Origin: CALSMU01 sp965230225
GTDB taxonomy: Bacteria; Bacteroidota; Bacteroidia; Flavobacteriales_D; Parvicellaceae
Direction: 5' to 3'
NCBI GenBank assembly: GCA_965230225.1
Contig: CBDDKM010000006.1
Coordinates: 186,001 to 250,000 of the forward strand
DNA length: 64,000 bases
Within the stretch, counting starts at the first letter, position 1. Each line of letters opens with the position of its first letter. The translations under genes and the position numbers were made by a program. Below are positions 36,717 to 45,891 of this stretch, one piece after another. Below the pieces are notes generated by a model. That model had not been told where the DNA came from, did no database searches, and saw only the letters and a list, made by a program, of their open reading frames with translations.

Positions 36717-37601
36717 ATGTGGAATAAAGTAAAGAGAATAAACACAGAGTTTTTAGGGATTAACAACCGAAACGTTGGTTTTGTTTTTCCCAATAATCCG
36801 AGGAAACACTATCCATTGGCAGACGATAAGGTTAAGGCGAAACTCTTGATGGAAAAAAATGGAGTGAATTGCGCCACAACTTATGCGATTATTGAAAAAA
36901 TAGGAGAGATACCGGAGAAATGGAAAGCAATGGAACCATACGAGAAGTTAGCCATAAAACCAGCTAATGGAAGTGGAGGAGATGGAATATTGATTCTTTC
37001 AAAAGGTAGAAATGGTGAATGGTTGAGTAAGGGGAAGGTGATCCCTGAGGATCAAATCTACCTTTATTTAGCCAATATTATTATGGGGGTGCATTCTTTT
37101 GGTTCTAGCGATAAAGTGCTGATTGAAGAATGTATTGAATCTCATTCGTTTTTCTATTCCCTTTTTCCGGAAGGAGTAGCTGACTTTAGGATTATTGTTT
37201 ACAAAGGGTGCCCGGCTTTGGGGATGCTGAGAGTTCCCACTCAAAAATCCAATGGTAAAGCTAACTTACATCAAGGTGGGCTGGGAATAGGAGTAGATCT
37301 GGAAACCGGGAAATTACTCAAAGGATATGATGGTAAAGAATATCACGACCAGCATCCGGATACCCAGGCGCAAATTAGTGGGGTACAACTGCCTTATTGG
37401 AGTGAGATACTGGACCTTTCGTTAAACACAGCCAGGCACTTTCCATTGCAGTATTTAGGGGTAGATATCGTAATTGACCAGAATAAAGGACCATTGGTTA
37501 TGGAGGTGAATGTAAGGCCCGGACTAGGAATACAGATGGTCAACCAAAAGGGATTAAAACCCATATTAGAACAAATTGATAATCAAAACAACATACTATG
37601 A
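36717..37601 (+). CDS. RimK-like ATP-grasp ligase (alpha-L-glutamate ligase-like)
   Basis: 294 residues and cytoplasmic. ATP-grasp signatures are visible: KPANGSGGDGILILSK (the Gly-rich loop), VLIEECIE, DFRIIVYKGCPALGMLRV and a metal-binding end VMEVNVRPGLGIQMVN. Members of this family sit next to membrane transglutaminases and are thought to link amino acids to peptides or proteins. The gene starts 11 bases after the transglutaminase and overlaps the next gene by four bases (ATGA), so it is translationally coupled on both sides. Confidence 0.9.
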   Translation: MWNKVKRINTEFLGINNRNVGFVFPNNPRKHYPLADDKVKAKLLMEKNGVNCATTYAIIEKIGEIPEKWKAMEPYEKLAIKPANGSGGDGILILSKGRNGEWLSKGKVIPEDQIYLYLANIIMGVHSFGSSDKVLIEECIESHSFFYSLFPEGVADFRIIVYKGCPALGMLRVPTQKSNGKANLHQGGLGIGVDLETGKLLKGYDGKEYHDQHPDTQAQISGVQLPYWSEILDLSLNTARHFPLQYLGVDIVIDQNKGPLVMEVNVRPGLGIQMVNQKGLKPILEQIDNQNNIL

Positions 37602-37795
37602 ATTGCATTAAATCTTCCAAACCGTACCTGTTTTTTTTAGGGGCAACTCTTATATTGGCCTTATTCAATATTCCAAACACGCTAAAAGCGGATAATACTG
37701 TAGTTATTGAGAGTACTCAACCAGTCGTAGAATCATACGATTATCTGGAAACTAATCAGCGTTTAAGTTTCAATCAAACCGGGAAAGATGATTAG
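37598..37795 (+). CDS. Small exported or membrane-anchored hypothetical protein
   Basis: 65 residues: an N-terminal hydrophobic helix (about 9-28: LFFLGATLILALFNI) followed by about 35 hydrophilic residues rich in Glu, Ser, Gln and Asn. It overlaps the ATP-grasp gene by four bases and the barrel gene by eight, which supports it as a real gene. Its Glu/Gln-rich exported tail could be a substrate of the transglutaminase or ligase; that is speculation. Confidence 0.7.
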   Translation: MNCIKSSKPYLFFLGATLILALFNIPNTLKADNTVVIESTQPVVESYDYLETNQRLSFNQTGKDD

Positions 37796-38987
37796 AGTTT
37801 TAGGTTTGTTAATATTGTTGTACACAGGTGTAGCATCTGCACAACAGGCAGGGTATAAAATTATAATCAACCCCTATGCTGGTTATGATTGGAACCTGAT
37901 TAAATCTCCCAGATATTATGAGTCTGCCACACAATCGGATAGCTCTTTATGGGCGAATGCTCCAAACACTGGAATTAGTTTAAGGGCTTTAAGGTTCTCC
38001 GATAAAAAACGCCATGTTTTAGATGTTGGGGTAAATGTAAAGAGGTCGCTTATGCCTGAAGGTATGGAGTTAACAGCATCTGATGTAGAAGGAAGCATAG
38101 CCTATAAGTACGATGGTAAAAAGTGGTTAGATAATCAATTAAAGCTGGAAACACGAAGGTTTGTTAGAACAGGAGCAGAGGATCAGGATAACTTATTTGG
38201 GCAACCTTTGTCTTATGGCAAGGTAACTTTATCCAATACATTTTCGGCCAAACTGAATAAAAAATGGAGGGTGGATTTAAAACCCTTTTACATTAATAAG
38301 AATTACCACAACGACCGGTTTGAACAATTCAGGTATCAGGATGCCGGAGTATATACCAATCTAAGGTTTAAAAAGAAACATAAACGTTGGGTGGAGTACT
38401 CTGTTTATACCAATACTCATTGGAGAAATTATGATATAATAAATGCTTTGGAGAATGAAAGCGATGAGGAGCTGGAGTTAGATGTTGAAGTAGAAGAGGA
38501 GGATTTATTGGTTACTCATAGGAATTGGACCTATTTGGAAGGAGGTGTTGGATACAAAGTGAGCTTGAATAAAACTTCTAAACTGATGGTGAAAGCCAGA
38601 GTGGTTCAAATGGAAGATATTGTCCAGCAGCGATTCGGTTATTTCCAAAAAGGAATTCAGGTTAAGTATACCAATAAATATAAGAAATGGAAGAACAGTG
38701 TTTCTTTGTCCTTTAACCAAAGGAATTATACCCATTTTACTACTTTGTTCAATGGAGAGCCTGAGCTTTTGCAGTATTCGTATATCCGTTGTTTAGGGAG
38801 TATGAAATATCAAATTAAGGATAATTTGAACCTTACTATGAAGTATGGCGTTAGAGCCAGAGTTTCCAACGTAAATGATTTGTCGAACAGGTTTTATCGT
38901 TCTTATTTTATGTCTGACTTTTCTATGGGATTGCAATGGACCATTTCTGGAGTTAAAAAACGTCCGGAAATGTTAGGCACAGAATAA
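37788..38987 (+). CDS. Predicted outer-membrane beta-barrel protein
   Basis: 399 residues. A signal peptide ends at VASAQQ. The mature part alternates polar and hydrophobic residues with many Tyr/Trp/Phe (for example SIAYKYDGKKWLDNQLKLETRRF; KKHKRWVEYSVYTNTHWRN), as in outer-membrane barrels of about 16 strands. An acidic loop near residue 225 (ESDEELELDVEVEEED) is exposed. No porin family was recognised. It is the last gene of the transglutaminase-ATP-grasp operon and overlaps the small exported gene by eight bases. Confidence 0.8.
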   Translation: MIRVLGLLILLYTGVASAQQAGYKIIINPYAGYDWNLIKSPRYYESATQSDSSLWANAPNTGISLRALRFSDKKRHVLDVGVNVKRSLMPEGMELTASDVEGSIAYKYDGKKWLDNQLKLETRRFVRTGAEDQDNLFGQPLSYGKVTLSNTFSAKLNKKWRVDLKPFYINKNYHNDRFEQFRYQDAGVYTNLRFKKKHKRWVEYSVYTNTHWRNYDIINALENESDEELELDVEVEEEDLLVTHRNWTYLEGGVGYKVSLNKTSKLMVKARVVQMEDIVQQRFGYFQKGIQVKYTNKYKKWKNSVSLSFNQRNYTHFTTLFNGEPELLQYSYIRCLGSMKYQIKDNLNLTMKYGVRARVSNVNDLSNRFYRSYFMSDFSMGLQWTISGVKKRPEMLGTE

Positions 38988-39010
38988 ATGAGTTGTGAAT
39001 AACTTGATGA

Positions 39011-39038
39011 TTGGCCGTTGTGATAAATTGTAACTTTG
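39011..39038 (+). promoter_or_regulatory. Promoter TTG-N17-TAACTTTG
   Basis: TTG at 39011-39013 and TAACTTTG at 39031-39038 match the Bacteroidota consensus spacing. It shows that the TTG at 39036 cannot be the start codon of the next gene and that ATG 39063 is correct. Confidence 0.65.
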
Positions 39039-39062
39039 AATAAAAGTTTAGTTATACGGTTG

Positions 39063-41099
39063 ATGTTTTTAAGAAGTCTTCTTTTACCACTTTTACTGAT
39101 AGCCACCATTGCAGGAGCGCAAACCAATTACTTAACCCGAGCTAAGAATATTGCCTCCTACGAAAGAGAGCCGGTGGATCAACTAAATCAATATCGATTG
39201 GTGAGTGATGCTTATCTGCAAATCGGTGATACATCTAGTTCATTGTCCGTTTATAGAGAGTCCATTAAAATTGTAGGAAGCATGAAGGATTCGATGCAAA
39301 AAGCGGTAAATGGTTATACTACACTGAATCATTACAAAGAAATTGTGCCTAAGCAGGAGTTAATTAATGATTTGGAAAAGATTGCTCCCTCGTTTCAACT
39401 GTTACCAACACATATTCAGCACGACGCACTAACCATGGCCATGTTGGAACATTATAAGATCAACAGTGTGGATGGCTTGTTGTTTTACCTTGATAAAATA
39501 AAAGGGGAAAATTGGTCTTCAGGCGATTATAAGTGCAATGCCATGGTAGATCTGAGGAACAAGATGCTCATGGATCTTTATGAATCTAAAAACAAAACCC
39601 AAGACCTTTCCAGGTTCAGGCAGTTATGGGGTATGATTCCCGATCATACGGTTGATTTGCCTTACAGTAGGGGAAAGAATGCTCCTTGTGTTAACCGCAT
39701 CGAAACCATACTTACTGCTGCATTAGTGGCAGAAGAAATAGATACAGCAGCTAAACTGATACAGTTGTTCCCAAACATCATTAACGAGAGTTGGGAATTT
39801 AAAGAAGGGTTGAGTACTATGATCGATTCCGGCAGAATTGATCAGGTTTGGAAAGTGTTAAGAACAGCCGATAACTACGGAGATAACTATGAGGTACAAA
39901 TGTATTTACTGGAGCAAATGGTTGAAAGGGATTACGACCCACTTTCCATATTTGCTCTTAAGGACCACATGACCAAAAGAGCAGAGGAAAATCCGAAGGA
40001 TAAAGAAGGTAGAGGAAATGATAAATTCAACCGATTAATAACCTGTTTATTAGAGTTAAAAGATTGGGATAGAGCAGAAAGGGTATTGAACCTAATTGAA
40101 TCGAACAGAGCTTTGGCCAGAGCCTATACAAACTTTGCCTTTGCACTTAGGGAGGAAGGAAAGCAGAAGGAAGCGTTGAAGTATCTGGATAAAGGATATT
40201 CTGCTTTAAAGAAAGTGGAGCCAGATTCCTTTGTGAGAAATTATTTCACGGAAATGGCCATAGCTTACAAAGTGTTAAAAGCAGAAAAGAAAGGTTTAGA
40301 GGTGTTAGAAGCTGCTGAGAAAATGAGCAGGAAGATTAAATCCAAAACATTTGTAGAGTATTCGTTGGAGGATGTGGCCATTACTTATGCCAGGTTTGGT
40401 GAGTATGAAAAAGCCTGGGCACTGGCAGGGGAATTAAGCAATGATGGTTCTGGTAGCAGACGTTCCAGCTGTGAAGAAAAGATTTATAAAGTAGCTTTTT
40501 CCAGAAAAAACCTAGACAAAGCCATGAAGTTATTGGAGCAAGCAACTTTAGAGGTAGAAAATATTGGACACCAGTATCAAAGACAGTGGTATAGGAGAGA
40601 AGCTGCCATTCAGTACGCAAAAGAAAGCCGTTATAATCGTGCTTTAGAAATAGCGGCAGAACTGGAAACAAATACATTTGGTTACGTACAGGAGTTTATA
40701 GAAGGATTTGTGGCAGCACACGAAGAGAATGAAGAAAAACCAGTTGGTTTACAATACTACCCTCATTTACTAAAAGTAGTAAAGAATGCCGGAGGTGGGA
40801 GAAAAACGGCACCATTAAAAATGTTAATCGATCAACTGGTGGAGGATCATGGAACCGAAATCAAATGGGATTTTGAAGAGGCGGTGATGGAAGCTTATAA
40901 CGAGAAACTTCAATCCAGTAAAAAATTCCATCCTGAAATTGAGTATTACCTACACTCCAAAATGGGAAATAGCTCTGAATTAACTAAAATGCTAAAGGAA
41001 GATGAGTTAGCCATTAAGACTTTGAAAAAGGAAAAAAAGCTGAAAAAGTTAATCGACCTGGAGCTTAAAAAGCAGGAGTATGGTATTAGTGGGGAGTAG
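39063..41099 (+). CDS. Secreted TPR-like hypothetical protein
   Basis: 678 residues from ATG 39063, beginning with a strong signal peptide (MFLRSLLLPLLLIATIAGAQ). The rest is helical, with TPR-like pairs (LDKGYSALKKVEPDSFVRNYFTEMAIAYKV; GLEVLEAAEKMSRKI; ALEIAAELETN). No enzyme domain or sorting domain was seen. The open frame extends up to a TTG at 39036, but this lies inside the promoter. The stop codon is directly followed by a 41-kb repeat element (R1). Confidence 0.85.
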   Translation: MFLRSLLLPLLLIATIAGAQTNYLTRAKNIASYEREPVDQLNQYRLVSDAYLQIGDTSSSLSVYRESIKIVGSMKDSMQKAVNGYTTLNHYKEIVPKQELINDLEKIAPSFQLLPTHIQHDALTMAMLEHYKINSVDGLLFYLDKIKGENWSSGDYKCNAMVDLRNKMLMDLYESKNKTQDLSRFRQLWGMIPDHTVDLPYSRGKNAPCVNRIETILTAALVAEEIDTAAKLIQLFPNIINESWEFKEGLSTMIDSGRIDQVWKVLRTADNYGDNYEVQMYLLEQMVERDYDPLSIFALKDHMTKRAEENPKDKEGRGNDKFNRLITCLLELKDWDRAERVLNLIESNRALARAYTNFAFALREEGKQKEALKYLDKGYSALKKVEPDSFVRNYFTEMAIAYKVLKAEKKGLEVLEAAEKMSRKIKSKTFVEYSLEDVAITYARFGEYEKAWALAGELSNDGSGSRRSSCEEKIYKVAFSRKNLDKAMKLLEQATLEVENIGHQYQRQWYRREAAIQYAKESRYNRALEIAAELETNTFGYVQEFIEGFVAAHEENEEKPVGLQYYPHLLKVVKNAGGGRKTAPLKMLIDQLVEDHGTEIKWDFEEAVMEAYNEKLQSSKKFHPEIEYYLHSKMGNSSELTKMLKEDELAIKTLKKEKKLKKLIDLELKKQEYGISGE

Positions 41100-41283
41100 A
41101 GAGTAGAGAAGCTCAAAAAAAACGTTGTTCCCCGCGAATCCCGATGCTCCCGATAGTTATCGGGACGTGAGGGGACCTTATGAAGTGAAGACCAAACAAT
41201 CATGAGTTTCCCACTTTCGTGGGAAAGGAGGTATTCTAAAGTCTATAGTCTAATATCTAAAGTCTTTCAGTCTTTTGTCTAAA
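41100..41283 (+). repeat. Intergenic repeat element R1 (two hairpins plus heptamer tail)
   Basis: The element fills the whole gap from the stop of the TPR-like gene to the stop of the convergent gene. In order: an ACTC-type heptamer array read on the minus strand (about 41086-41113), an A-run with AACGTTGTT, an inserted palindrome (41148-41155 with 41158-41165), a spacer, a TTTCCCAC/GTGGGAAA hairpin (41207-41226), and a TCT-heptamer tail to 41283. Confidence 0.8.
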
Positions 41284-41880
41284 CTACTCCAAATAAATAG
41301 CTGGCCCACTATACAGTATCCCGTAAACAGTGTTTTCTTCTCTTTTGAATTGGGCTTTGCTGATTTTCGCTTCAAATGAGTTGGTGTAGATGACACTTTT
41401 ACCGTATTTAAATTTTAACCGAATTTGGGTCTTGAATGAACCTGAGTATTTTTTTATTGGCACCATAATGCATTCGCCCGGTTCAAGTTTTAAAGGGGAG
41501 AAGTAGCTATTGCCACAACCACTGTGTACCCAATATTCTATTGGTTTCCACGTACTGTCTTCATCAAGAGCTTCTTGTATCATAATCAGGCTTCCATCCT
41601 GTCTTTTTGCTTTAAAAGTAGAGTCTGTATTGTTAACGAGGTGACTTACAAAATAATCTTTAGGGTTATAATCATACCAGGTAAACCCAAGCGACTTCAT
41701 GTTTCTTGGGATGTGGTCCGTATCGAATTGAAAGAATAGTTTTCCCGGCTGAACTTGAATTCGATTAGAGTCGATTTTCATATTCTCTCCAGTTTCGTAC
41801 CATGCCATTTGGTTTCCTTTTTGTGCAAATACATATCCGGTACAGAACAGAGTAGTAAGAAGTATAAAGAAGTTTTTCAT
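41284..41880 (-). CDS. Secreted hypothetical protein between two repeats
   Basis: 198 residues with a signal peptide ending VFAQKG. The mature part is beta-rich (FFQFDTDHIPRNMKSLGFTWYDY; SGSFKTQIRLKFKYGK) with one Cys pair region (SGCGNSYFSPLKLEPGECI). No family recognised. It is flanked by repeat R1 at its 3' side and R2 just beyond its 5' side, and it has no neighbour on its strand within 200 bp. Confidence 0.8.
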   Translation of the reverse strand: MKNFFILLTTLFCTGYVFAQKGNQMAWYETGENMKIDSNRIQVQPGKLFFQFDTDHIPRNMKSLGFTWYDYNPKDYFVSHLVNNTDSTFKAKRQDGSLIMIQEALDEDSTWKPIEYWVHSGCGNSYFSPLKLEPGECIMVPIKKYSGSFKTQIRLKFKYGKSVIYTNSFEAKISKAQFKREENTVYGILYSGPAIYLE

Positions 41881-41965
41881 ATTTTTTTTAATTAGAACGA
41901 TTAGATCAGTGAATTAGTGTGAATCACAGGAAGTTAAGAGTATCAAGTTTTGTTCCATAATAACC

Positions 41966-42110
41966 AAAAAAAACGTTGTTTCCCGCGAAAGCGGGAACCT
42001 CTTGAAGTAAAGACCTAACATTCATAAGTTTCCCGCTTTTGCGGGAAAGGAGGTGTTCTATAGTCTAATATCTACAGTCTATTGTCTAGTATCTAATGTC
42101 TTTCGTCTTA
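41966..42110 (+). repeat. Intergenic repeat element R2
   Basis: Hairpin TTTCCCGC/GCGGGAA at 41979-41997, spacer, hairpin TTTCCCGC/GCGGGAAA at 42029-42048, then about eight TCTNNNR heptamers to 42110. The tail overlaps the first three bases past the stop codon end of the 42108 gene. This is the most regular copy and a good reference sequence for the family. Confidence 0.85.
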
Positions 42111-43412
42111 TTCAGTTACCACCTCAATCAAATAAGGCTCTAACAAATAGCCATCTTCCGACCTAAACAAATCCGTTAACACCACTTGTTGGTGCAACTT
42201 TGGTTTTAAGTTAATTTCGAATGTCAATTTTGTATGGTCATCGGACCATCCAATAAATTTAGTGATTTGTAGTAAATGATCTCTACCCATAGGGCCAAGT
42301 TGTAGGTTTCGAACTTCAGTATTCATTGGCTTTGAAAACTCGATGGTCATTTGATTGATGGAGGGATTAAGGTCCTCAGCATTGTTGTTAAACTCTTTTA
42401 TTCCTACAACTTTAGGTCGGTTTAGTTCAAACTCTTTTTTGTATTCTTCGATGGATTTTTCGAAGTATTTTGAATCATCAATGAATTGGTAAACTTCTTG
42501 TTCGTTGAGGTAATCCAGATTAATCATATTCTTAATAGCCTGTTCTTTATCCTGGGCATGATCATAATAGCTTTTACTAATGGCATATCCTATGTAATAC
42601 CCTAAATCACTTTTCTTGAAAATTACATTGGGATTTCCCCAAAACCACATCATCTCAAACTGAGTAAACATTTCTTTTACAAAGGTTTCTTTAATGGCTT
42701 TGTCATTTTCCTTTCCATAGATAACACTCTGCGTAGGAGAAGCAGTATTTAAAGCTTTCTCCGCCACAAATTCGGCTACACCTTCTATAAGGATTCTAGA
42801 TAGTAAAGAATTAGCAACAGTAGTATCCTGCTGAGTGTGTACGTATTCGTGTATATTGTTAAATACTATGTTGTTATCTGGTTCATTGCTTTGGAAATAG
42901 GAGGGAAGATGCGGAAAGTCTTCTTTCACTTCTGAAACATCAACGTCTTTATCAGCCAGTGCAATTTCAACACCAATTAATACTCGATCAGCTAAAGTGG
43001 TTCCCCCTGACCTCATTGCTCCAACGGTAAAGTAAATACTAGCCGGTTTAAGTTCCGGGTAAATCTCCTTTAATTTTTTTATGCCCTTATTAATATCGCT
43101 GGCATATCCAGCTGCTTTCTGGGTTTTGGAACGAATGGTATTCCAGTAATTGGGATAGTGGTTAATGGCATAAACATACTCTTCGGCAGTGTACCTCCTG
43201 GCTTCCATCATAGAGTGTAGCCCAGGCGAACCTGCTTTTAGGTACAAACTGTCCAACATTTGTACTTGTTTGGAGGTGTCAGAAATAGCAATAACCTGAT
43301 CGTATGCTGCCCAAAACTTCGGAATGTCTGAAGTGTTAATGAAGCTTTGTTTAGAGCCAATACACGAAGAAAGAAATACTGCTAAAAGTAGGTGAGTTAC
43401 GGGGTGTTTCAT
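42108..43412 (-). CDS. Zn-dependent protease-like lipoprotein (HEYVH) with Ig-like C-terminus
   Basis: Start at ATG 43412 (MKHPVTHLLLAVFLSSC) gives a lipoprotein signal with lipobox LSSC; the frame is open 18 codons further. About 434 residues. A DUF2268-like zincin core has NIHEYVHTQQ (about residue 187) and a following EGVAEFVAEKAL helix with a conserved Glu. The C-terminal 100 residues (PSINQMTIEFSKPMNTEVRNLQLGP) look like an SbsA-type Ig-like domain. It is probably a periplasmic or surface peptidase. A repeat (R2) abuts its stop. Confidence 0.87.
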   Translation of the reverse strand: MKHPVTHLLLAVFLSSCIGSKQSFINTSDIPKFWAAYDQVIAISDTSKQVQMLDSLYLKAGSPGLHSMMEARRYTAEEYVYAINHYPNYWNTIRSKTQKAAGYASDINKGIKKLKEIYPELKPASIYFTVGAMRSGGTTLADRVLIGVEIALADKDVDVSEVKEDFPHLPSYFQSNEPDNNIVFNNIHEYVHTQQDTTVANSLLSRILIEGVAEFVAEKALNTASPTQSVIYGKENDKAIKETFVKEMFTQFEMMWFWGNPNVIFKKSDLGYYIGYAISKSYYDHAQDKEQAIKNMINLDYLNEQEVYQFIDDSKYFEKSIEEYKKEFELNRPKVVGIKEFNNNAEDLNPSINQMTIEFSKPMNTEVRNLQLGPMGRDHLLQITKFIGWSDDHTKLTFEINLKPKLHQQVVLTDLFRSEDGYLLEPYLIEVVTE

Positions 43413-43534
43413 AAAGGTTGTAGTGTTGTTTGTTTTAGGTGGCTCGAAAATAAGAAAATACTCCAAATACTAATCTTTCTACTTAGCGATTGGATCTTTT
43501 TCTAACTTTATTAATACATAAAAAATGCGGAAAA

Positions 43535-44659
43535 ATGGAGCAGTTAGAGGAATTATCACAACAGGGGGCGCTGGAAGTGCGAACTACTCAAAAGGATTTT
43601 GGAATTACTACTGAGGCTATTAACCCGAGGGGGATAAGCGATAACAATACGGCTATTTCATCTGGGGAGAATACAGCCATATATAGTTTTAAATCCTACC
43701 AGGAAGGAACGTATGATGTGATTTACCTTGAAATAAATGATTCCGGAGAGGTAGTTAATCGTTACAAGGAATCAGAGGGAGTATTGCCAACGTTGTTTCA
43801 CGCTCCTGATGGAACTGTTTGGATGACTTTAACATCCAACAAAATGGACGGGATAAAGGAGATTGTACTTCCATTGATAGATCGATCAAGAGTAAAAAAA
43901 CTAAAAACAAGTAGAGAGTTCCCGGGGGATGTAATTGGAATACATAACGATCAGGTAATGTTACACAATACAGATCCTTTTGATCAATCAACTCCGGATA
44001 AATTATGCAGGTTAACCTTTGATAAAAACCATTTGTACAAGGGACGAAAAGCCGTTAAGTTGGAAAAACCAGGGCGTAATAAAGCTTACATAGCTCCAAA
44101 TGGAGAGCTTCATTTGTTAAAATATGATTACGAGAAAAGAGCTTTGATACATCGTTTAATCAATGATGAAAACACCGTTGAAAAGGAAAGAGCAATAGTT
44201 ATTGAAGCCATTCATTATGGCATTATTAACCTAAGTTTTGATAGCGATTCTGTAATGGTTGTTGCAGGTGAACATGATATGAATCTGGTAAGAGTAACAC
44301 CTGATGGGGAAGTATCCAAAATAGAGTTGTTTGTAGATAGTAGAGGAGAGTATTTCTATAATTTCTGGGGACCAACCAGTCTGGGAAACAATCATTACTT
44401 AATAAAGTATAACCACGATGGAGGAAATGGTTGGGCTGTGTTTAACCTTGATGGATTAGTAGAGCATTTTATAGATCAGGATGAGTTGTATGTTAACCCC
44501 AATACTGGAGAAAAGATTGATTTGGAACTGGATAATGCCATATTAGGCGAGGCGGTAGGGTATTCATCTGGAAAATATAGCCTTGCATTGTACAATTCAT
44601 CTACCAGTGAGATAAGAAATAACGGGTCTAAGTTTGTTGTTTTAACCAGATCATTGTAG
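43535..44659 (+). CDS. Hypothetical beta-propeller-like protein
   Basis: 374 residues from ATG 43535; an earlier TTG (43490) would add 15 residues. No signal peptide is seen with this start. The sequence is strand-rich with repeated short hydrophobic runs (NTAIYSFKSYQEGTYDVIYLEI; NGELHLLKYDYEKRALIHRL; NHYLIKYNHDGGNGWAVFNLDG), consistent with a propeller. No motif was recognised. A TAACTTTA sequence at 43503-43510 is a weak -7 box. Confidence 0.8.
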   Translation: MEQLEELSQQGALEVRTTQKDFGITTEAINPRGISDNNTAISSGENTAIYSFKSYQEGTYDVIYLEINDSGEVVNRYKESEGVLPTLFHAPDGTVWMTLTSNKMDGIKEIVLPLIDRSRVKKLKTSREFPGDVIGIHNDQVMLHNTDPFDQSTPDKLCRLTFDKNHLYKGRKAVKLEKPGRNKAYIAPNGELHLLKYDYEKRALIHRLINDENTVEKERAIVIEAIHYGIINLSFDSDSVMVVAGEHDMNLVRVTPDGEVSKIELFVDSRGEYFYNFWGPTSLGNNHYLIKYNHDGGNGWAVFNLDGLVEHFIDQDELYVNPNTGEKIDLELDNAILGEAVGYSSGKYSLALYNSSTSEIRNNGSKFVVLTRSL

Positions 44660-44838
44660 GAGGATTATTAGGGCAATTTGGGTCATAATGGCATTATTGA
44701 CCGTATTTCCACCCTAAAAATGGGTGATTTTACCCGTACTTTTAATTCGTTGTTTTGTGGAGGATAGTTTAATTTTATCTCAGTTTTAAATTATTACCAA
44801 ACTAAGAAGCAATGTCATTTAATTGCTGATCCCCCACA

Positions 44839-44870
44839 AAGCAGGAATTTGACCCTTCCTGCTTTTTTTA
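44839..44870 (+). terminator. Rho-independent terminator
   Basis: GCAGGAA paired with TTCCTGC around an ATTTGACCC-containing loop, followed by seven T. It is about 180 bases after the 44659 stop and 35 bases before the next gene, so the 244-bp gap (44660-44903) may hold a short transcript. Confidence 0.75.
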
Positions 44871-44903
44871 TGTACCTTTCTTTCGTTGTTGAATTAAACA
44901 GGT

Positions 44904-45785
44904 ATGAAATATCTCATAATCCCATTGATTTTATTGTGTTCTTGTACAGAGCCTACCATTTCTAATGATGAACCAAAAGAGGAAGAAATTCAAGAGGACA
45001 TTCTGGAAGATTCGGAGATGTATGGCGAATATGGCCCTATTTCCAATGTAGAAGGAGAAACTATTGATCCTAACCAGTTAGAAGGAATGTGGGGACTCGT
45101 TAGCTACTTTGATTCGATATATTTTAGTTGGTCCGTAGCAGCCCATCGATTGCAACCTCCGGCTCATTTTGCTTTGCTATTGGATATTGATGAGGACTCT
45201 ATTATGAGTTATGGCTCCATATTCGATCGTAAATATGCTGTGGGTTCTGAAGATACATTAGTGATTTATGAATCGATGGGAGGTAGATGGTGGTTGCGAA
45301 AAGAAGAGGATAGGTTAGTACTCACCCAATTGGAGTATACCTATCGTGATGATACCGTGAGGTATGAGTACAGAAGAATGGATCACCTGCGACGATTAAC
45401 AGATACTCTGGCAAGAGTACACCAGTTGAGCATTGGGATGAACAAGTACTTCAATCAACAACTAATGGCGGGAGATTATGCTTTTGAAGATGTGCTAATA
45501 ACTTTTAATCCAGATGGAACTATTTCAGGTGATTTTCCATATAAAGCTTATCAAGTAAGAAACTACTTTGGTACAAGTCATCCATTCCAGAATTATGATG
45601 TAGTAACGATGTATCGAAAGGACTCTGATGAGTACGAGTATTTTCATTGGAAACAAAATTTGGAGGTAATGGAATTAACCAAACTAGTTAGAGATTCTAC
45701 AATTATTGACCATGGTGATTATATAGAACAAAATGACGACTTCGTCCTCACCAAAAAGACCCTGTATTTACACAGGAATGTATAA
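44904..45785 (+). CDS. Hypothetical lipoprotein
   Basis: 293 residues. Signal with lipobox LLCSC (Cys about residue 14) followed by an acidic linker (EEEIQEDILED). The rest has strand-rich, Trp/Tyr-containing segments (VSYFDSIYFSWSVAAHRLQPPAHFALLLDIDED) and resembles a lipocalin-like or DUF-type lipoprotein, but no family was assigned. No catalytic motif seen. Confidence 0.83.
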   Translation: MKYLIIPLILLCSCTEPTISNDEPKEEEIQEDILEDSEMYGEYGPISNVEGETIDPNQLEGMWGLVSYFDSIYFSWSVAAHRLQPPAHFALLLDIDEDSIMSYGSIFDRKYAVGSEDTLVIYESMGGRWWLRKEEDRLVLTQLEYTYRDDTVRYEYRRMDHLRRLTDTLARVHQLSIGMNKYFNQQLMAGDYAFEDVLITFNPDGTISGDFPYKAYQVRNYFGTSHPFQNYDVVTMYRKDSDEYEYFHWKQNLEVMELTKLVRDSTIIDHGDYIEQNDDFVLTKKTLYLHRNV

Positions 45786-45891
45786 GGTACGTGGTTATAG
45801 AATTGTCTGCTAACCTTCAAAGTATTGTCACAAAAGAAGTTGTGTAACAAATGATACAAATCATGTGGTTTCATGTTTCGTTTTTTGCCAC

